64,000 nt of DNA from Bacillus sp. MM2020_4 (GTDB taxonomy: Bacteria; Bacillota; Bacilli; Bacillales; Cytobacillaceae), in assembly GCF_011250555.1 (NCBI RefSeq), contig NZ_JAANMZ010000001.1, positions 62,001 to 126,000 on the forward strand. The letters run 5' to 3'. Every line of letters starts with the position of its first letter. The stretch's first letter is position 1. Position numbers and translations under genes: made by a program. This document shows, in pieces, positions 53,091 through 64,000 of this stretch. The notes under the pieces are model-generated. The model made no database searches. It was not told the DNA's origin and worked only from the letters and a program-made list of their open reading frames with translations.

Positions 53091-54134
53091 GTGAAGAAGA
53101 ATTGGACGCAAGCTTTTCAAATTGCGGCAGTCTATGTAGGTACAGTAGTTGGAGCTGGATTCGCCACTGGGAAAGAAATCGTAGAATTCTTTTCGCGATT
53201 TGGTTTCTTCGGCTTTATTAGTATATTAATGAGCGGCTATCTTTTTGTCAGTATTGGTTCAAAGATGATGAGAATGGCGGCACATATTGAGGCAAAATCC
53301 TACCAAGAATTTAATGAGCACCTATTTGGAAAATGGGCGGGCAGTATCATCAATTTCTTTATGTTATTCATGCTCCTTGGTGTAAGTGCTGTCATGTTGG
53401 CCGGCGCCGGTGCCGTTTTTGAGGAACAGCTCGGCTTGACAAAAAATCTTGGTGTATTTCTAACCATATTTCTTTCGTATCTTGTCATGCTTGTGGGCAC
53501 AAAGGGTCTTTTTGCGGTAAATACGTTCGTCGTTCCCTTAATGATTACCTTTAGCTTAATCTTGATGTTTTTATCACTAGGAATGCCGAACTTTTTAGAT
53601 CGCTTTTTATTTATACCACCTGCTACAGACGGCTGGAAGAGTGTGATTGCTCCATTTTCCTATACGGCCTTAAATTTGGGATTGGCACAAGCAGTTCTCG
53701 TTCCTGTTGCCACTGAGGTTAAGGATGACTGGACGATAAAATGGGGAGGTATTCTGGGAGGACTTGCGTTAACACTTATTTTAATTGGCAGCCATTTTAC
53801 ATTAATCATGCTGCCTAACCTTGAATTGTATGATATCCCAATGGCCATTATTATGAAAAACGTAGCCCCGTTTTTATATTGGATATTTGTACTTGTGATC
53901 TTTGGAGAAATCTTTACTTCTGTAATTGGAAATGTTTTTGGCCTTGATAGGCAGTTGCAGCAATATATCCGTATTCCAACGCTTGTATCGGTTACGGTCA
54001 TTTTTACTGTTTCCTATCTCATTAGTTTGGTGAATTATAGTACGTTGCTTTCCTATTTATATCCATTGTTTGGCTATATTTGTATGACCTTTTTTATATT
54101 ATTATGGATGAAACCATTTACACCAAGGAAGTAA
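53091..54134 (+). CDS. ykvI: YkvI-like multi-pass membrane protein
   Basis: 347 residues with about ten membrane helices. The opening AAVYVGTVVGAGFATGKEIV (APC-superfamily-like unwound first helix with GAGFATG) marks the YkvI family, distantly related to amino-acid transporters; substrate unknown. Start is GTG with GGGGGAGATG before it. Next to clpE as in B. subtilis to my memory, supporting the symbol. Confidence 0.85.
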   Translation: MKKNWTQAFQIAAVYVGTVVGAGFATGKEIVEFFSRFGFFGFISILMSGYLFVSIGSKMMRMAAHIEAKSYQEFNEHLFGKWAGSIINFFMLFMLLGVSAVMLAGAGAVFEEQLGLTKNLGVFLTIFLSYLVMLVGTKGLFAVNTFVVPLMITFSLILMFLSLGMPNFLDRFLFIPPATDGWKSVIAPFSYTALNLGLAQAVLVPVATEVKDDWTIKWGGILGGLALTLILIGSHFTLIMLPNLELYDIPMAIIMKNVAPFLYWIFVLVIFGEIFTSVIGNVFGLDRQLQQYIRIPTLVSVTVIFTVSYLISLVNYSTLLSYLYPLFGYICMTFFILLWMKPFTPRK

Positions 54135-54140
54135 TAAAGG

Positions 54141-54168
54141 AAGAAGCAGCTGTGAAATCACAGCTGCT
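54141..54168. terminator. Hairpin between convergent ykvI and CPBP protease genes
   Basis: GAAGCAGCTGTGA and TCACAGCTGCTTC, perfect 13-bp stem with a 2-base loop; short T content on both exits. Confidence 0.8.
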
Positions 54169-54171
54169 TCA

Positions 54172-54783
54172 TTATGTTAAAGGAATAATGATAAAAATCA
54201 TGAGATCGAAGATGATATGGGAAACAATCACAAGCGGCATGCTTTTTTTCCAATAATAAAGGAAACCCCATACGCAACCTGAGACAAAGGCCGCAAAGAC
54301 AAGCAAAAATGAGCCTGCGTAAATATGAACAGATGCAAAAAGTACTGCTGCTAGTAAAATACTCCACAGGGGTTTAAAGTTCTTTAATAAACTTTTCTGA
54401 ATAAATCCCCTCCAGAATAGCTCTTCACCAGGCGCGGCAACCAGCACGAGGGCAATGTATTGCCAAAATACATGTGGAGCATACCAACGGTACAGTTTTT
54501 TTATTGGTTTTTCAAACGGTAGGTGAAGAATTTGAATGGTTTGGTATCCTATCCAAAAAAGTAGATATAACAATAGACCGGAAAGGACGCCTAGAAACAG
54601 ATATTTGATAAAGGATGCTTCATCATCCACATCCCCTTGAAACATGGCAAATGCTATTAATACAAGTACTGATCCAGTAAAAATGTACCAAAAGATTACT
54701 CGATCATGAAATGAAAAAAATAGTAGAGCATGTGCCAGAATTAGGCCAGCTAGAAGGCGAATGTTTAAAATGTTTTGCTTCAT
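54172..54783 (-). CDS. CPBP-family intramembrane metalloprotease
   Basis: 203 residues, about six membrane helices. Abi/CAAX-protease signatures: EELFWRGFIQ (motif 1, glutamates plus arginine) near residue 119, FASVHIY (motif 2 histidine) and SHIIFDLM (motif 4). Family members cleave or modify membrane substrates; the target is unknown. AAAGGGGAAAAAC precedes the ATG. Confidence 0.88.
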   Translation of the reverse strand: MKQNILNIRLLAGLILAHALLFFSFHDRVIFWYIFTGSVLVLIAFAMFQGDVDDEASFIKYLFLGVLSGLLLYLLFWIGYQTIQILHLPFEKPIKKLYRWYAPHVFWQYIALVLVAAPGEELFWRGFIQKSLLKNFKPLWSILLAAVLFASVHIYAGSFLLVFAAFVSGCVWGFLYYWKKSMPLVIVSHIIFDLMIFIIIPLT

Positions 54784-54929
54784 TATGTTTTTCCCCTTTG
54801 GAACTCAATAAAATATACTTTATCAAAAAATAGATGGAAAAGGAAATGATTGCATTAAACATTTTAACCAATTCTTATGATAAGAACCTGAAAAGAAGAA
54901 AAAAATAAGTGGGAAGGGAGTGAAAATCT

Positions 54930-55049
54930 ATGAGTAAATCACGTAGCGAACAAGAAAGAGAATGGACTGTTAGGAAACAGGATCAAAATCCTCATGGGAA
55001 AGTAAAATCCTTGAGGCAGCTGTCAAAGGAAACAGAACAAGTAAAATAG
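54930..55049 (+). CDS. Small hydrophilic protein, DUF6254-like
   Basis: A 39-residue peptide: MSKSRSEQEREWTVRKQDQN followed by PHGKVKSLRQLSKETEQVK. Highly charged, no membrane segment. GGGAAGGGAGTG precedes the ATG and a terminator follows, which supports a real gene. I recall similar short proteins (DUF6254) in Bacillaceae; function unknown. Confidence 0.65.
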   Translation: MSKSRSEQEREWTVRKQDQNPHGKVKSLRQLSKETEQVK

Positions 55050-55068
55050 CTTAATCCGTTGAAAACAG

Positions 55069-55096
55069 AAAAAGGCAGTCAATGTCTGCCTTTTTC
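55069..55096 (+). terminator. Terminator after the small protein gene
   Basis: AAAAAGGCAG and CTGCCTTTTT, 7-base loop; also usable by the convergent DUF2187 gene. Confidence 0.85.
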
Positions 55097-55105
55097 CCAA
55101 AACGA

Positions 55106-55297
55106 TTACATATAAGCGCTTTCTTTTACGACTTTATAGTTTTTATGGTTGACAACTGTCCGCTGATCTAATTCTAAATCACGGTAATTATCCATATAAG
55201 TTAAGTCGACTATTACAGAATTTTCATTTACCTTTTCAACAATCCCTTGCAAGCCACCGCGGAATTCTATGATATTTCCTACTTCTGCTATTTTCAT
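55106..55297 (-). CDS. ykvS: YkvS-like DUF2187 small protein
   Basis: 63 residues, KOW/SH3-like beta pattern: VGNIIEFRGGLQGIVEKVNE, SVIVDLTYMDNY, then VVNHKNYKVV. This matches DUF2187 proteins such as B. subtilis YkvS in sequence character and neighbourhood. Function unknown. AAAGGAGAGAG precedes the ATG. Confidence 0.85.
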   Translation of the reverse strand: MKIAEVGNIIEFRGGLQGIVEKVNENSVIVDLTYMDNYRDLELDQRTVVNHKNYKVVKESAYM

Positions 55298-55456
55298 TAG
55301 TCTCTCTCCTTTGCCTTAAAAACTCTTAAAAACTATTAATAAACCAATTAAATAACAGTTTGCACTACTTTTTTATATTCGTAAAGGTTTTTGTGTGACA
55401 ATTTGGTTAATTTTTTCAATTTATACTATTATATAATTAAATAAGGTGTTTAAGAA

Positions 55457-55471
55457 TGAAAAGCGCTTTCA
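55457..55471. promoter_or_regulatory. cre-like palindrome upstream of the MoxR operon
   Basis: TGAAAAGCGCTTTCA contains the GAAAGCGCTTTC-type cre core with one extra base, matching the consensus at about 12 of 14 positions. It lies 86 bases before the 64-residue protein gene. Confidence 0.4.
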
Positions 55472-55556
55472 ATAATCAAATTTGTTGAAAACAGAAAGTG
55501 GACTTTTTAGATAGTTGATAGGTTACAATAGATGATGGAAAAGGGGGTGTATTGAC

Positions 55557-55751
55557 ATGCAGGAAGAGTTGATTAACGACATATTAAATGGTTTAATGTC
55601 GGGAGATCTTTCGGAATATTATGTAAAGAATGATGAATTTATGGAATTTCGAAAGGTTTTAGTAAAAAGAAAAGATTTTAAACATTTCCGTGGTATCGGG
55701 CAGCGTGGTGGGGATGTATTGTATCAATACCTTAAAGAACCGAGAAGCTAA
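55557..55751 (+). CDS. Small conserved-looking protein, unknown function
   Basis: 64 residues (MQEELINDILNGLMSGDLSE start), helical with a basic C-terminal half (FRKVLVKRKDFKHFRGIGQR). No membrane segment or motif recognised. AAAAGGGGGTG precedes the ATG. It is 41 bases upstream of the MoxR start and may be the first gene of that operon. Confidence 0.6.
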   Translation: MQEELINDILNGLMSGDLSEYYVKNDEFMEFRKVLVKRKDFKHFRGIGQRGGDVLYQYLKEPRS

Positions 55752-55792
55752 TCGGATTCTTGGTTGAACACGGTTACGAAGGGGATGAGAAA

Positions 55793-56743
55793 ATGGCCTT
55801 ACTAGAAAAGATCTCTCAATTAAAGCGGGAGATTGGTAAAGTGATTGTTGGAAAAGAGATAGAAGTTGAATTAATGGCGATCTCGTTATTATTTAATGGT
55901 CATATTTTACTTGAGAGTGTACCTGGAACAGGTAAAACACTACTCACAAAAAGCTTTGCTTCCGCCATTGGCGGGAGGTTTTCCCGTATCCAGTTTACCC
56001 CAGATGTTCTTCCAAGTGATGTCACTGGGATTCAATTTTTTAATCCAAAGATTCATGAGTTTGAACTGCGCCCTGGGCCCATTTGTGCAAACATTGTCTT
56101 AGCTGATGAGATTAATCGGGCAACACCAAGGACACAGTCAAGTTTATTAGAGGTAATGGAAGAGCGGCAAGTAACCATTGATGGTATAACCGTTCCCTTG
56201 GAAGAACCTTTTATAGTGATTGCGACACAAAATCCTGTAGAATCCCAACAAGGAACCTTTTCATTGCCTGTTGCGCAAATGGATCGTTTTTTTATCAAGA
56301 TTAATGTTGGTTATCCCGATTATGAGGATGAAAAAAGGGTTTTGCGAATACATCGCAGGGAAGTAAAAAGGAATACCATAGCACAGGTGTTTTCTCTGAC
56401 GGAAATTGATCAATTAAAAAAAGCGATTAATGAAATATATATTTCAGACGATCTTGAAGATTACATTTTATCGATTGCAAGAAAAACCCGAGAACATAAT
56501 AGCATTGAGTTGGGTGTCAGCCCACGAGGAACCTTAGCGCTAATGAAAGCTGCTCAAGGAAAGGCTATATTGAACGATCGTACATATGTTACCCCGGATG
56601 ATGTAAAGGCGGTTGCTCCATACGTCCTAGGCCACAGAATTATTCTCTCAATGGAAGGGTCATTAACAAAGACATCAGAATCCATTATTGGTGAAATCCT
56701 TGTTTCCATCCCTGCACCGGTCGAAAAAGGTGCAAATGAATGA
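55793..56743 (+). CDS. MoxR-family AAA+ ATPase
   Basis: About 316 residues. Walker A ESVPGTGKTLLTKSFA near residue 42, Walker B VLADEINRATPRTQS, sensor-1 ATQNPVESQQGTF and the C-terminal lid. MoxR proteins act as chaperone-like assembly factors with von Willebrand/DUF58 partners. The frame reaches back to a TTG at 55760, but GAAGGGGATG before the ATG at 55793 fixes the start. Overlaps the DUF58 gene by four bases. Confidence 0.93.
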   Translation: MALLEKISQLKREIGKVIVGKEIEVELMAISLLFNGHILLESVPGTGKTLLTKSFASAIGGRFSRIQFTPDVLPSDVTGIQFFNPKIHEFELRPGPICANIVLADEINRATPRTQSSLLEVMEERQVTIDGITVPLEEPFIVIATQNPVESQQGTFSLPVAQMDRFFIKINVGYPDYEDEKRVLRIHRREVKRNTIAQVFSLTEIDQLKKAINEIYISDDLEDYILSIARKTREHNSIELGVSPRGTLALMKAAQGKAILNDRTYVTPDDVKAVAPYVLGHRIILSMEGSLTKTSESIIGEILVSIPAPVEKGANE

Positions 56744-57939
56744 GTTGGAATACGTATTCGATAGAAGATCGGAAGCTTACGGTAATTTCCGGCTTGGCCA
56801 TTGTTCTCATTATTGTAAGCCTCTACATCCAGTCAAAATTAGTATTGTTTCTTTCCGTCTTTATTCTTACGGTCCTATGCTGTAATCAATTTTATTTAAA
56901 AAGAGTCGGAAAGCAGTTGTTTTTCGAAAATATCACTGAAAAACATCGGTATTTTGTGAACGATAAAGGGCAATGGACAATAACGATTCGAAATGAAGGC
57001 TACCCCATTTTAAATGCTAAGTTAAAAATATACTTTGATCAATGCGTGATTCCTGAGGGAGAGACCTTGGAGCCCAATCTTTCGCTCAATGAAATTTCTC
57101 TTCGATTTTCGATTTTCGCAAGACAAACCAAACAAATCATTGTCCCATTTTCGGCAAACGGAAGGGGAATTGCCCAAATCCATAAACTCGAATTCCGTAT
57201 CCCAAGTTTATTAGGGTTTGGGGAAACGGTGCTGGAATCTAAATGGTATTTAAACCAGCTGGCTGTAGTTTATCCAGAACCTATTCCCGTTAAAGGATTA
57301 AAGGAACAGTTGTCTGTTCATCAAGGAATATATAGTGCCCCTTCCTCTTACTATGAGGATCGATTGGGACCAACAGGTACAAGAGACTATATTTCGTCAG
57401 ACAGCTTTAACCGTATTCATTGGAAAGCAAGTGCCAGAAAGCAAGAATTGCAAACGATGATCTATGAAAAAATTTCTGAAAAGGGCTGGATGATTGCCTT
57501 AAATATCTCCGACGGTCATTCGATAACAGGTAACCTTGAAAAATTGCTTAGTAGTATAACCGAGATGGCATATTTTGCATATAAAAATCAAATTCCTTTT
57601 TCCCTCTGCATTAATGTTCGAACAGCAGGAAGTACCCCATTTCTTTATCTTCCAAAGGGAGAAGGAAAAGAGCATTTGCAAACTGTCTTGGAAACCATCG
57701 CATCCATCAATAGCCAAAATATAAGTTTACCATATGAACAAATGCTTTCTTTCTATAGTAAACATTTGGAATATCAGCCCATTTTCATCCACGCTGGAAT
57801 TAGGAGAGATGATACGAATCGATTGCTCCTAAACTTGTCCAATAAAGGTGGGAAATTGTTTAATCTAAAAATTGAAGAGGATCATGGATTACTAAGTGAA
57901 TTAGATATTCATCATGAACGAAGGGCGCTGTTATGTTGA
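56740..57939 (+). CDS. DUF58-domain membrane protein
   Basis: 399 residues. Two N-terminal membrane helices (about 12-50), a beta-rich external or cytosolic region, then DUF58 with the conserved GTRDYISSDSFNRIHWKASAR near residue 208 (first 20 residues GTRDYISSDSFNRIHWKASA) and a VWA-like C-terminal part. Starts within the MoxR stop (ATGA) and overlaps the next gene, so the three form one translation unit. The partner of MoxR in many bacteria. Confidence 0.9.
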   Translation: MSWNTYSIEDRKLTVISGLAIVLIIVSLYIQSKLVLFLSVFILTVLCCNQFYLKRVGKQLFFENITEKHRYFVNDKGQWTITIRNEGYPILNAKLKIYFDQCVIPEGETLEPNLSLNEISLRFSIFARQTKQIIVPFSANGRGIAQIHKLEFRIPSLLGFGETVLESKWYLNQLAVVYPEPIPVKGLKEQLSVHQGIYSAPSSYYEDRLGPTGTRDYISSDSFNRIHWKASARKQELQTMIYEKISEKGWMIALNISDGHSITGNLEKLLSSITEMAYFAYKNQIPFSLCINVRTAGSTPFLYLPKGEGKEHLQTVLETIASINSQNISLPYEQMLSFYSKHLEYQPIFIHAGIRRDDTNRLLLNLSNKGGKLFNLKIEEDHGLLSELDIHHERRALLC

Positions 57940-59132
57940 ATCGAGTGGCAGTTATTACCTATTACTTCCTTTTGGAACTAATCTCAGGGATTCTTTTTTT
58001 ATTTTTATTTTTTATAAATAAAAGGGAGTTACCTCCACTCCATGTATTGGCAGGTTTGTGTGTTGGCAGCATCATCATATTTTCACTACTTCTAGTAAAA
58101 TATCACAATAGGGGGAAATGGCTTTATTTTGTTACGGTATTTCCAACACTCTTGGTGATTTGCAATCACGCCAATATTTCTCTTTTTAGTGGAGCATGTC
58201 TTGGGTTGTTTGTGTTTTGGCGAGGGATTTCCTTGTTGGATGATTTTTCGTTGCATTCCGAAACATTGTTGTTACTGTTGTCGTTTTTCTTTGGATTAGT
58301 TGCCATCATCTACGCTGCAATGAGTCATTACCCCTATCAAAGTGAAATAATCTATCTACTAATTGGACAGTTAGTTATTGTCCTTATAGGAGAGTTTGTT
58401 AGAAAATGGTATTTGGTCAAGAAGGATCAATCAAAGTTTGTCTTTTATTTTTTACTAATTATTGCAGTAATTACATTAATAAGTATTTCTTTTACAACTT
58501 TCCTAAAATATTTTCAACTTCTCTTTTTTGGCATCTTACAGACCATTTTGTTGCTTTTGGCTAGTATTGCGAAACCGCTCTTTGCCATCCTGGAATTTCT
58601 TGTTAGTCTGGCGGGGAATGAAAGTAAACCAACAAAAATGATAGAAAGTAGTGATTTACAGGACAAATCGGATAATTACCAAGCTCTCTCCTATGATACG
58701 GCAGAGAATATATTGTATTTCATTCTTATCCTTGCTGCCGTTACATTTATCATCTATCTATTTTATAAAAAGAAACTAAAACCCCGGTCGGTTTCAATTG
58801 ATTCTTCGCTTGTTATTTCCGTTTCTAAAGGGGTGGTTGGAGCTGTGCACACGACGCAATATCACCGAAGAATCAAACCGCCCGAGGATAAAATTAGGAG
58901 GGAAATATTTGAATTAGAAAAATATGCCGAAAGGCTAAATTTAGGAAGATTATCTTTTGAAACACTTGAAGAATGGTGGCTAAGGGTGGGACTTTCTGGT
59001 TCACTAGAATCGCTTAAAATCTATGAAAAAGTTCGCTATGGCGGTGTTCCCTCATCCCTTGAAGAACAGACCAAGATGAAAACGGAAATTCGCTGTTTGA
59101 AGCAGCAATTAAAGGAAATCAAAAAAGCCTGA
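57933..59132 (+). CDS. Multi-pass membrane protein with DUF4129-like C-terminus
   Basis: 399 residues. About eight membrane helices (within residues 1-280) and a cytosolic C-terminal domain (about 300-399) containing IRREIFELEKYAERLNLGR and ETLEEWWLRVGL, reminiscent of DUF4129 domains found with MoxR/DUF58 systems. In related operons this position is followed by a transglutaminase-like protein, which is absent here. Function unknown; probably the membrane scaffold of the MoxR complex. Confidence 0.72.
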   Translation: MLNRVAVITYYFLLELISGILFLFLFFINKRELPPLHVLAGLCVGSIIIFSLLLVKYHNRGKWLYFVTVFPTLLVICNHANISLFSGACLGLFVFWRGISLLDDFSLHSETLLLLLSFFFGLVAIIYAAMSHYPYQSEIIYLLIGQLVIVLIGEFVRKWYLVKKDQSKFVFYFLLIIAVITLISISFTTFLKYFQLLFFGILQTILLLLASIAKPLFAILEFLVSLAGNESKPTKMIESSDLQDKSDNYQALSYDTAENILYFILILAAVTFIIYLFYKKKLKPRSVSIDSSLVISVSKGVVGAVHTTQYHRRIKPPEDKIRREIFELEKYAERLNLGRLSFETLEEWWLRVGLSGSLESLKIYEKVRYGGVPSSLEEQTKMKTEIRCLKQQLKEIKKA

Positions 59133-59178
59133 TTGGCTATTGTAATAAAGCCCTTTTCTATTTATGATAGGAGGAAAA

Positions 59179-59757
59179 GTGCTGGGAAAGGGTTTGAAAG
59201 GGATGGAACAAAAGATATTACCTGCTTCAGCAAACATGAAGGAATTCGAACGTTTTTTGCAAAGCTCATACGAAATTGGTGTTTTTCTAGATATGCACGT
59301 TGCACAATTAAAAAACATTAACATGATGGCCAATCAAAAAGGAAAGAAAATGATTTATCATGTTGATTTAATCCATGGCATTAAAAATGATGAATTTGCT
59401 ACAGAGTACATCTGCCAAGAGTTTAAGCCCTATGGTTTAATTTCAACGAAGGCTAGTGTTATTTTAAAAGCGAAGCAAAAAGGGGTTATCGCTGTCCAAA
59501 GAATCTTTCTGATCGATACACATGCTATTGAAAAAAGCTATAAGTTGATTGAGAAAACACGTCCGGATTATATTGAAGTGCTTCCAGGTGCAATGCCTTG
59601 GATGATTACAGAAATAAAAGAACGGGTTAAAACCCCCATTTTTGCCGGTGGGCTAATTAGAACGGCAGAAGAAGTTCAGGCTGCATTAGATGCTGGGGCA
59701 GATGCGATTACTACTTCTAAGAGAGAGCTGTGGGAAGCTTATGTTAAACAAGGTTAA
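59179..59757 (+). CDS. glpP: Glycerol-3-phosphate-responsive antiterminator
   Basis: About 192 residues. GlpP binds leader mRNA of glp genes and prevents termination when glycerol-3-phosphate is present. Recognised by KILPASANMKEFERFLQSS, MIYHVDLIHGIKNDEFATEY and the barrel-like end MPWMITEIKERVKTPIFAGG. An ATG at 59164 is in frame, but AGGAGGAAAA lies after it and before GTG 59179, which I chose; the M at 59206 is also possible. The matching leader terminators precede glpF and glpD. Confidence 0.9.
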   Translation: MLGKGLKGMEQKILPASANMKEFERFLQSSYEIGVFLDMHVAQLKNINMMANQKGKKMIYHVDLIHGIKNDEFATEYICQEFKPYGLISTKASVILKAKQKGVIAVQRIFLIDTHAIEKSYKLIEKTRPDYIEVLPGAMPWMITEIKERVKTPIFAGGLIRTAEEVQAALDAGADAITTSKRELWEAYVKQG

Positions 59758-59791
59758 AATAGTAATATACTATTTTATCTTTAAAAAGATG

Positions 59792-59820
59792 TTGACACCG
59801 CTTTCATAACTTTATATAAT
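59792..59820 (+). promoter_or_regulatory. glpF promoter overlapped by a CcpA cre site
   Basis: TTGACA (59792-59797), 17-base spacer, TATAAT (59815-59820): a consensus sigma-A promoter. The overlapping TGACACCGCTTTCA (59793-59806) fits the cre consensus with one mismatch, so CcpA would block polymerase in glucose. Confidence 0.8.
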
Positions 59821-59857
59821 CTAGTTAACAAGTTAATATCTTTGTGACGGAGATAAG

Positions 59858-59912
59858 GAGATTCACACAGATGCCCATTTTGGGGTATTTCTGCTGTGAA
59901 TCTCTTTTTTTT
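59858..59912 (+). terminator. GlpP-type leader terminator before glpF
   Basis: GAGATTCACA and TGTGAATCTC arms followed by eight T, in the leader about 30 bases before the glpF start. The preceding GACGGAGATAAGGAG would serve as the alternative GlpP-binding element by analogy with B. subtilis glp leaders. Confidence 0.8.
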
Positions 59913-59942
59913 CGTGAATTTATTCAAGGGGAGTGGAGAAAA

Positions 59943-62290
<2,348 letters not shown>

Positions 62291-62314
62291 TAACGATTCT
62301 CATTATAAAAGAAG

Positions 62315-62325
62315 TATGGTATAAT
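62315..62325 (+). promoter_or_regulatory. Extended -10 promoter of glpD
   Basis: TATGGTATAAT gives a TG-n-TATAAT extended -10; no strong -35. Just upstream, ATAACGATTCTCATTAT is Fur-box-like but not convincing. Confidence 0.6.
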
Positions 62326-62361
62326 GAAAACAAGTTAATAAATTGGCTGGAGAATTCGGAG

Positions 62362-62412
62362 AGACCACAAAAACATTATCGAAAACGGTAATGTCTTTGT
62401 GGTCTTTTCTTA
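62362..62412 (+). terminator. GlpP-type leader terminator before glpD
   Basis: AGACCACAAA and TTTGTGGTCT arms with an inner ACATTA/TAATGT stem, followed by TTTTCTT. GGAGAATTCGGAGAG just upstream resembles the GlpP-responsive leader sequence. Confidence 0.8.
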
Positions 62413-62475
62413 TTTCCCCTACCTATATTTCGGCATATTAAATAATATCAGCTTGAAAAACTGGGAGGAATCACG

Positions 62476-64000
62476 ATGAAATTTTCTAATTTAAATCGGA
62501 ATGAAATTGTCAATAAGTTAAAAAGTGAACAATATGATGTACTGATAATTGGCGGAGGCATTACAGGTGCTGGCATTGCTCTCGATGCCACAGTAAGGGG
62601 AATGAATACAGCTCTTGTTGAAATGCAGGATTTTGCAGCCGGTACTTCAAGCAGATCTACAAAGTTAGTCCATGGCGGACTTAGGTACCTAAAACAATTT
62701 GAGGTGAAAATGGTTGCTGAAGTTGGGAAAGAGCGTGCCATCGTCTATGAAAACGGCCCACATGTGACAACACCGGAATGGATGCTACTACCGTTGCATA
62801 AAGGAGGGTCCTTCGGCAAATTCAGCACTTCGATTGGGTTACGGGTTTATGACTTCTTAGCAGGAGTAAAAAAAACAGAGAGAAGGACAATGTTATCAAT
62901 CGACGAAACATTAGCCAAGGAGCCACTTATTAAGAAGAACGGTTTAAAGGGGGGAGGCTATTATGTTGAATACCGAACAGATGACGCCCGTCTGACGATT
63001 GAAGTAATGAAAGCGGCAGTTAGTAAAGGTGCTGTTGCCTGCAATTATACAAAAGTAATGAAGTTGATCTACGAAAATGGGAAAGTTGTAGGGGTCTTAG
63101 TAGAGGATCAGTTGACCGGGGAAAAATACCAAGTATATGCAAAGAAAATTGTCAATGCCGCTGGCCCGTGGGTTGATTCGATTCGTGAGATGGATCAATC
63201 AAAGAAAGGGAAGACATTGCAACTTTCAAAAGGGGTTCATCTTGTCATTGATCAATCTCGATTCCCGTTAAAGCAAGCTGTTTATTTTGATACGCCTGAT
63301 GGAAGGATGGTCTTTGCGATCCCGCGGGCTGGTAAGGCATATGTAGGGACAACCGACACATTTTATGATAAAGATGCGATTAATCCCAATATGACAATGG
63401 CTGACCGCAGTTATATTCTTAATGCCATTAATTACATGTTCCCTGATGTGAAAATAAGCGAAAAGGATATTGAATCCAGTTGGGCTGGAGTAAGACCACT
63501 TATTTATGAAGAAGGAAAAAATGCTTCTGAAATATCCCGAAAAGATGAAATATGGGAATCACAGTCTGGTTTGATAACGATTGCGGGTGGTAAATTAACA
63601 GGGTACAGAAAAATGGCTGAAACTATTGTTGATGTATTAGCAGCTAAATTTAAGCAAGAGGGAGGAAAGCAATACCCAGCATGTGCAACAGTAACGATGC
63701 CGATTTCAGGCGGAGATGTCGGTGGATCGAAAAACTTCCATACATTTGTAAAATCTAAAATTGCTCTGGGAATGGAAGCTAATTTAGCCAACGAAGAAGC
63801 AGAAGAATTAACAAAAATGTACGGATCTAACGTAGAAGTGGTTTTCAACCTGCTGAAATTAAACAAATCTGATGCGGAAAAATATAATTTGCCGCTTTCC
63901 TTGTTAGCAAAGCTTGTATATGCCATTGAAGAGGAGATGGTTGCAACACCAATTGATTTCTTAAATCGCCGAACAGGGGCCATTTTGTTTAATATTGATC
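62476..64000 (+). CDS. glpD: Aerobic glycerol-3-phosphate dehydrogenase, 5' part
   Basis: The frame runs off the window edge after 508 codons, of about 555 expected. Membrane-associated FAD enzyme oxidising glycerol-3-phosphate to dihydroxyacetone phosphate and feeding electrons to quinone. FAD motif [18 protein letters not shown] near residue 22, then [29 protein letters not shown] precedes the ATG. Controlled with glpFK through the GlpP leader. Confidence 0.95.
   Translation, partial: MKFSNLNRNEIVNKLKSEQYDVLIIGGGITGAGIALDATVRGMNTALVEMQDFAAGTSSRSTKLVHGGLRYLKQFEVKMVAEVGKERAIVYENGPHVTTPEWMLLPLHKGGSFGKFSTSIGLRVYDFLAGVKKTERRTMLSIDETLAKEPLIKKNGLKGGGYYVEYRTDDARLTIEVMKAAVSKGAVACNYTKVMKLIYENGKVVGVLVEDQLTGEKYQVYAKKIVNAAGPWVDSIREMDQSKKGKTLQLSKGVHLVIDQSRFPLKQAVYFDTPDGRMVFAIPRAGKAYVGTTDTFYDKDAINPNMTMADRSYILNAINYMFPDVKISEKDIESSWAGVRPLIYEEGKNASEISRKDEIWESQSGLITIAGGKLTGYRKMAETIVDVLAAKFKQEGGKQYPACATVTMPISGGDVGGSKNFHTFVKSKIALGMEANLANEEAEELTKMYGSNVEVVFNLLKLNKSDAEKYNLPLSLLAKLVYAIEEEMVATPIDFLNRRTGAILFNID

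Overview
The window looks like chromosome of an endospore-forming, low-GC member of the Bacillaceae. It carries sigI-rsgI, an alpha/beta-type SASP, CotY/CotZ- and YjcZ-like spore proteins, a Spo0E-like phosphatase, two sporulation-type sensor kinases, clpE with CtsR boxes, and two SAM-I riboswitches. Gene order from sigI-rsgI through the mtn genes, spo0E, kinD-mhqR, clpE and ykvI matches what I remember of the Bacillus subtilis yko/ykr/ykv region. The interspersed PHA genes, PEP carboxylase, AdhE, pyruvate:ferredoxin-type oxidoreductase and fixABCX point away from B. subtilis itself, towards a Bacillus megaterium- or Neobacillus-like organism. That placement is inference. I saw no tRNA, rRNA, IS element, prophage or CRISPR array.

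Layout. 1-9.2 kb: a partial YczE-like membrane protein (minus), an SRPBCC protein, ppc, a split metal-transport pair (small HMA protein plus P1B ATPase), and adhE behind a FadR-like operator. 9.5-15.7 kb: a polyhydroxyalkanoate (PHA) locus with acyl-CoA ligase, an unassigned phasin-like protein, phaR and phaC, then a convergent hydrolase, then phaQ-phaP behind a palindromic operator. 15.8-19.0 kb: a three-gene envelope locus (DUF6230-like, DUF6114-like and a second secreted protein) divergent from a LuxR-type regulator. 19.1-27.7 kb: spore-related genes, an FtsH paralogue, prfC, sigI-rsgI, SASP and several small genes. 27.7-33.1 kb: a B12-binding radical SAM protein and a two-gene 2-oxoacid:ferredoxin oxidoreductase. 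33.3-40.2 kb: a sensor kinase and the methionine salvage genes mtnK, mtnE and mtnW-(mtnX)-mtnB-mtnD, in which mtnX is reduced to a short N-terminal remnant. 40.3-44.7 kb: spo0E-like gene and fixABCX. 44.8-55.3 kb: MFS exporter, KinD-like kinase, MhqR-like MarR regulator, M3 peptidase, clpE, ykvI, CPBP protease and small genes. 55.5-59.1 kb: a MoxR/DUF58/membrane-protein operon. 59.2-64 kb: glpP-glpF-glpK-glpD, with two terminator leaders of the GlpP type; glpD runs off the window.

How it fits together. Several genes handle carbon overflow and low-potential electrons: PEP carboxylase, AdhE, PHA synthesis, ferredoxin-reducing oxidoreductase, the bifurcating FixABCX complex and glycerol uptake. 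CcpA-like cre sites precede fixA and glpF, and a FadR-like box precedes adhE. A second theme is entry into sporulation: two kinases, Spo0E, and Spo0A-box sequences before spo0E and before the PHA locus. The items most worth a second look are the DUF6230/DUF6114/LuxR locus, the mtnX remnant, the phaB-less PHA cluster with an extra phasin-like gene, the coexistence of ferredoxin oxidoreductase with fixABCX, and the inverted repeats at the phaQ and mtnE promoters.
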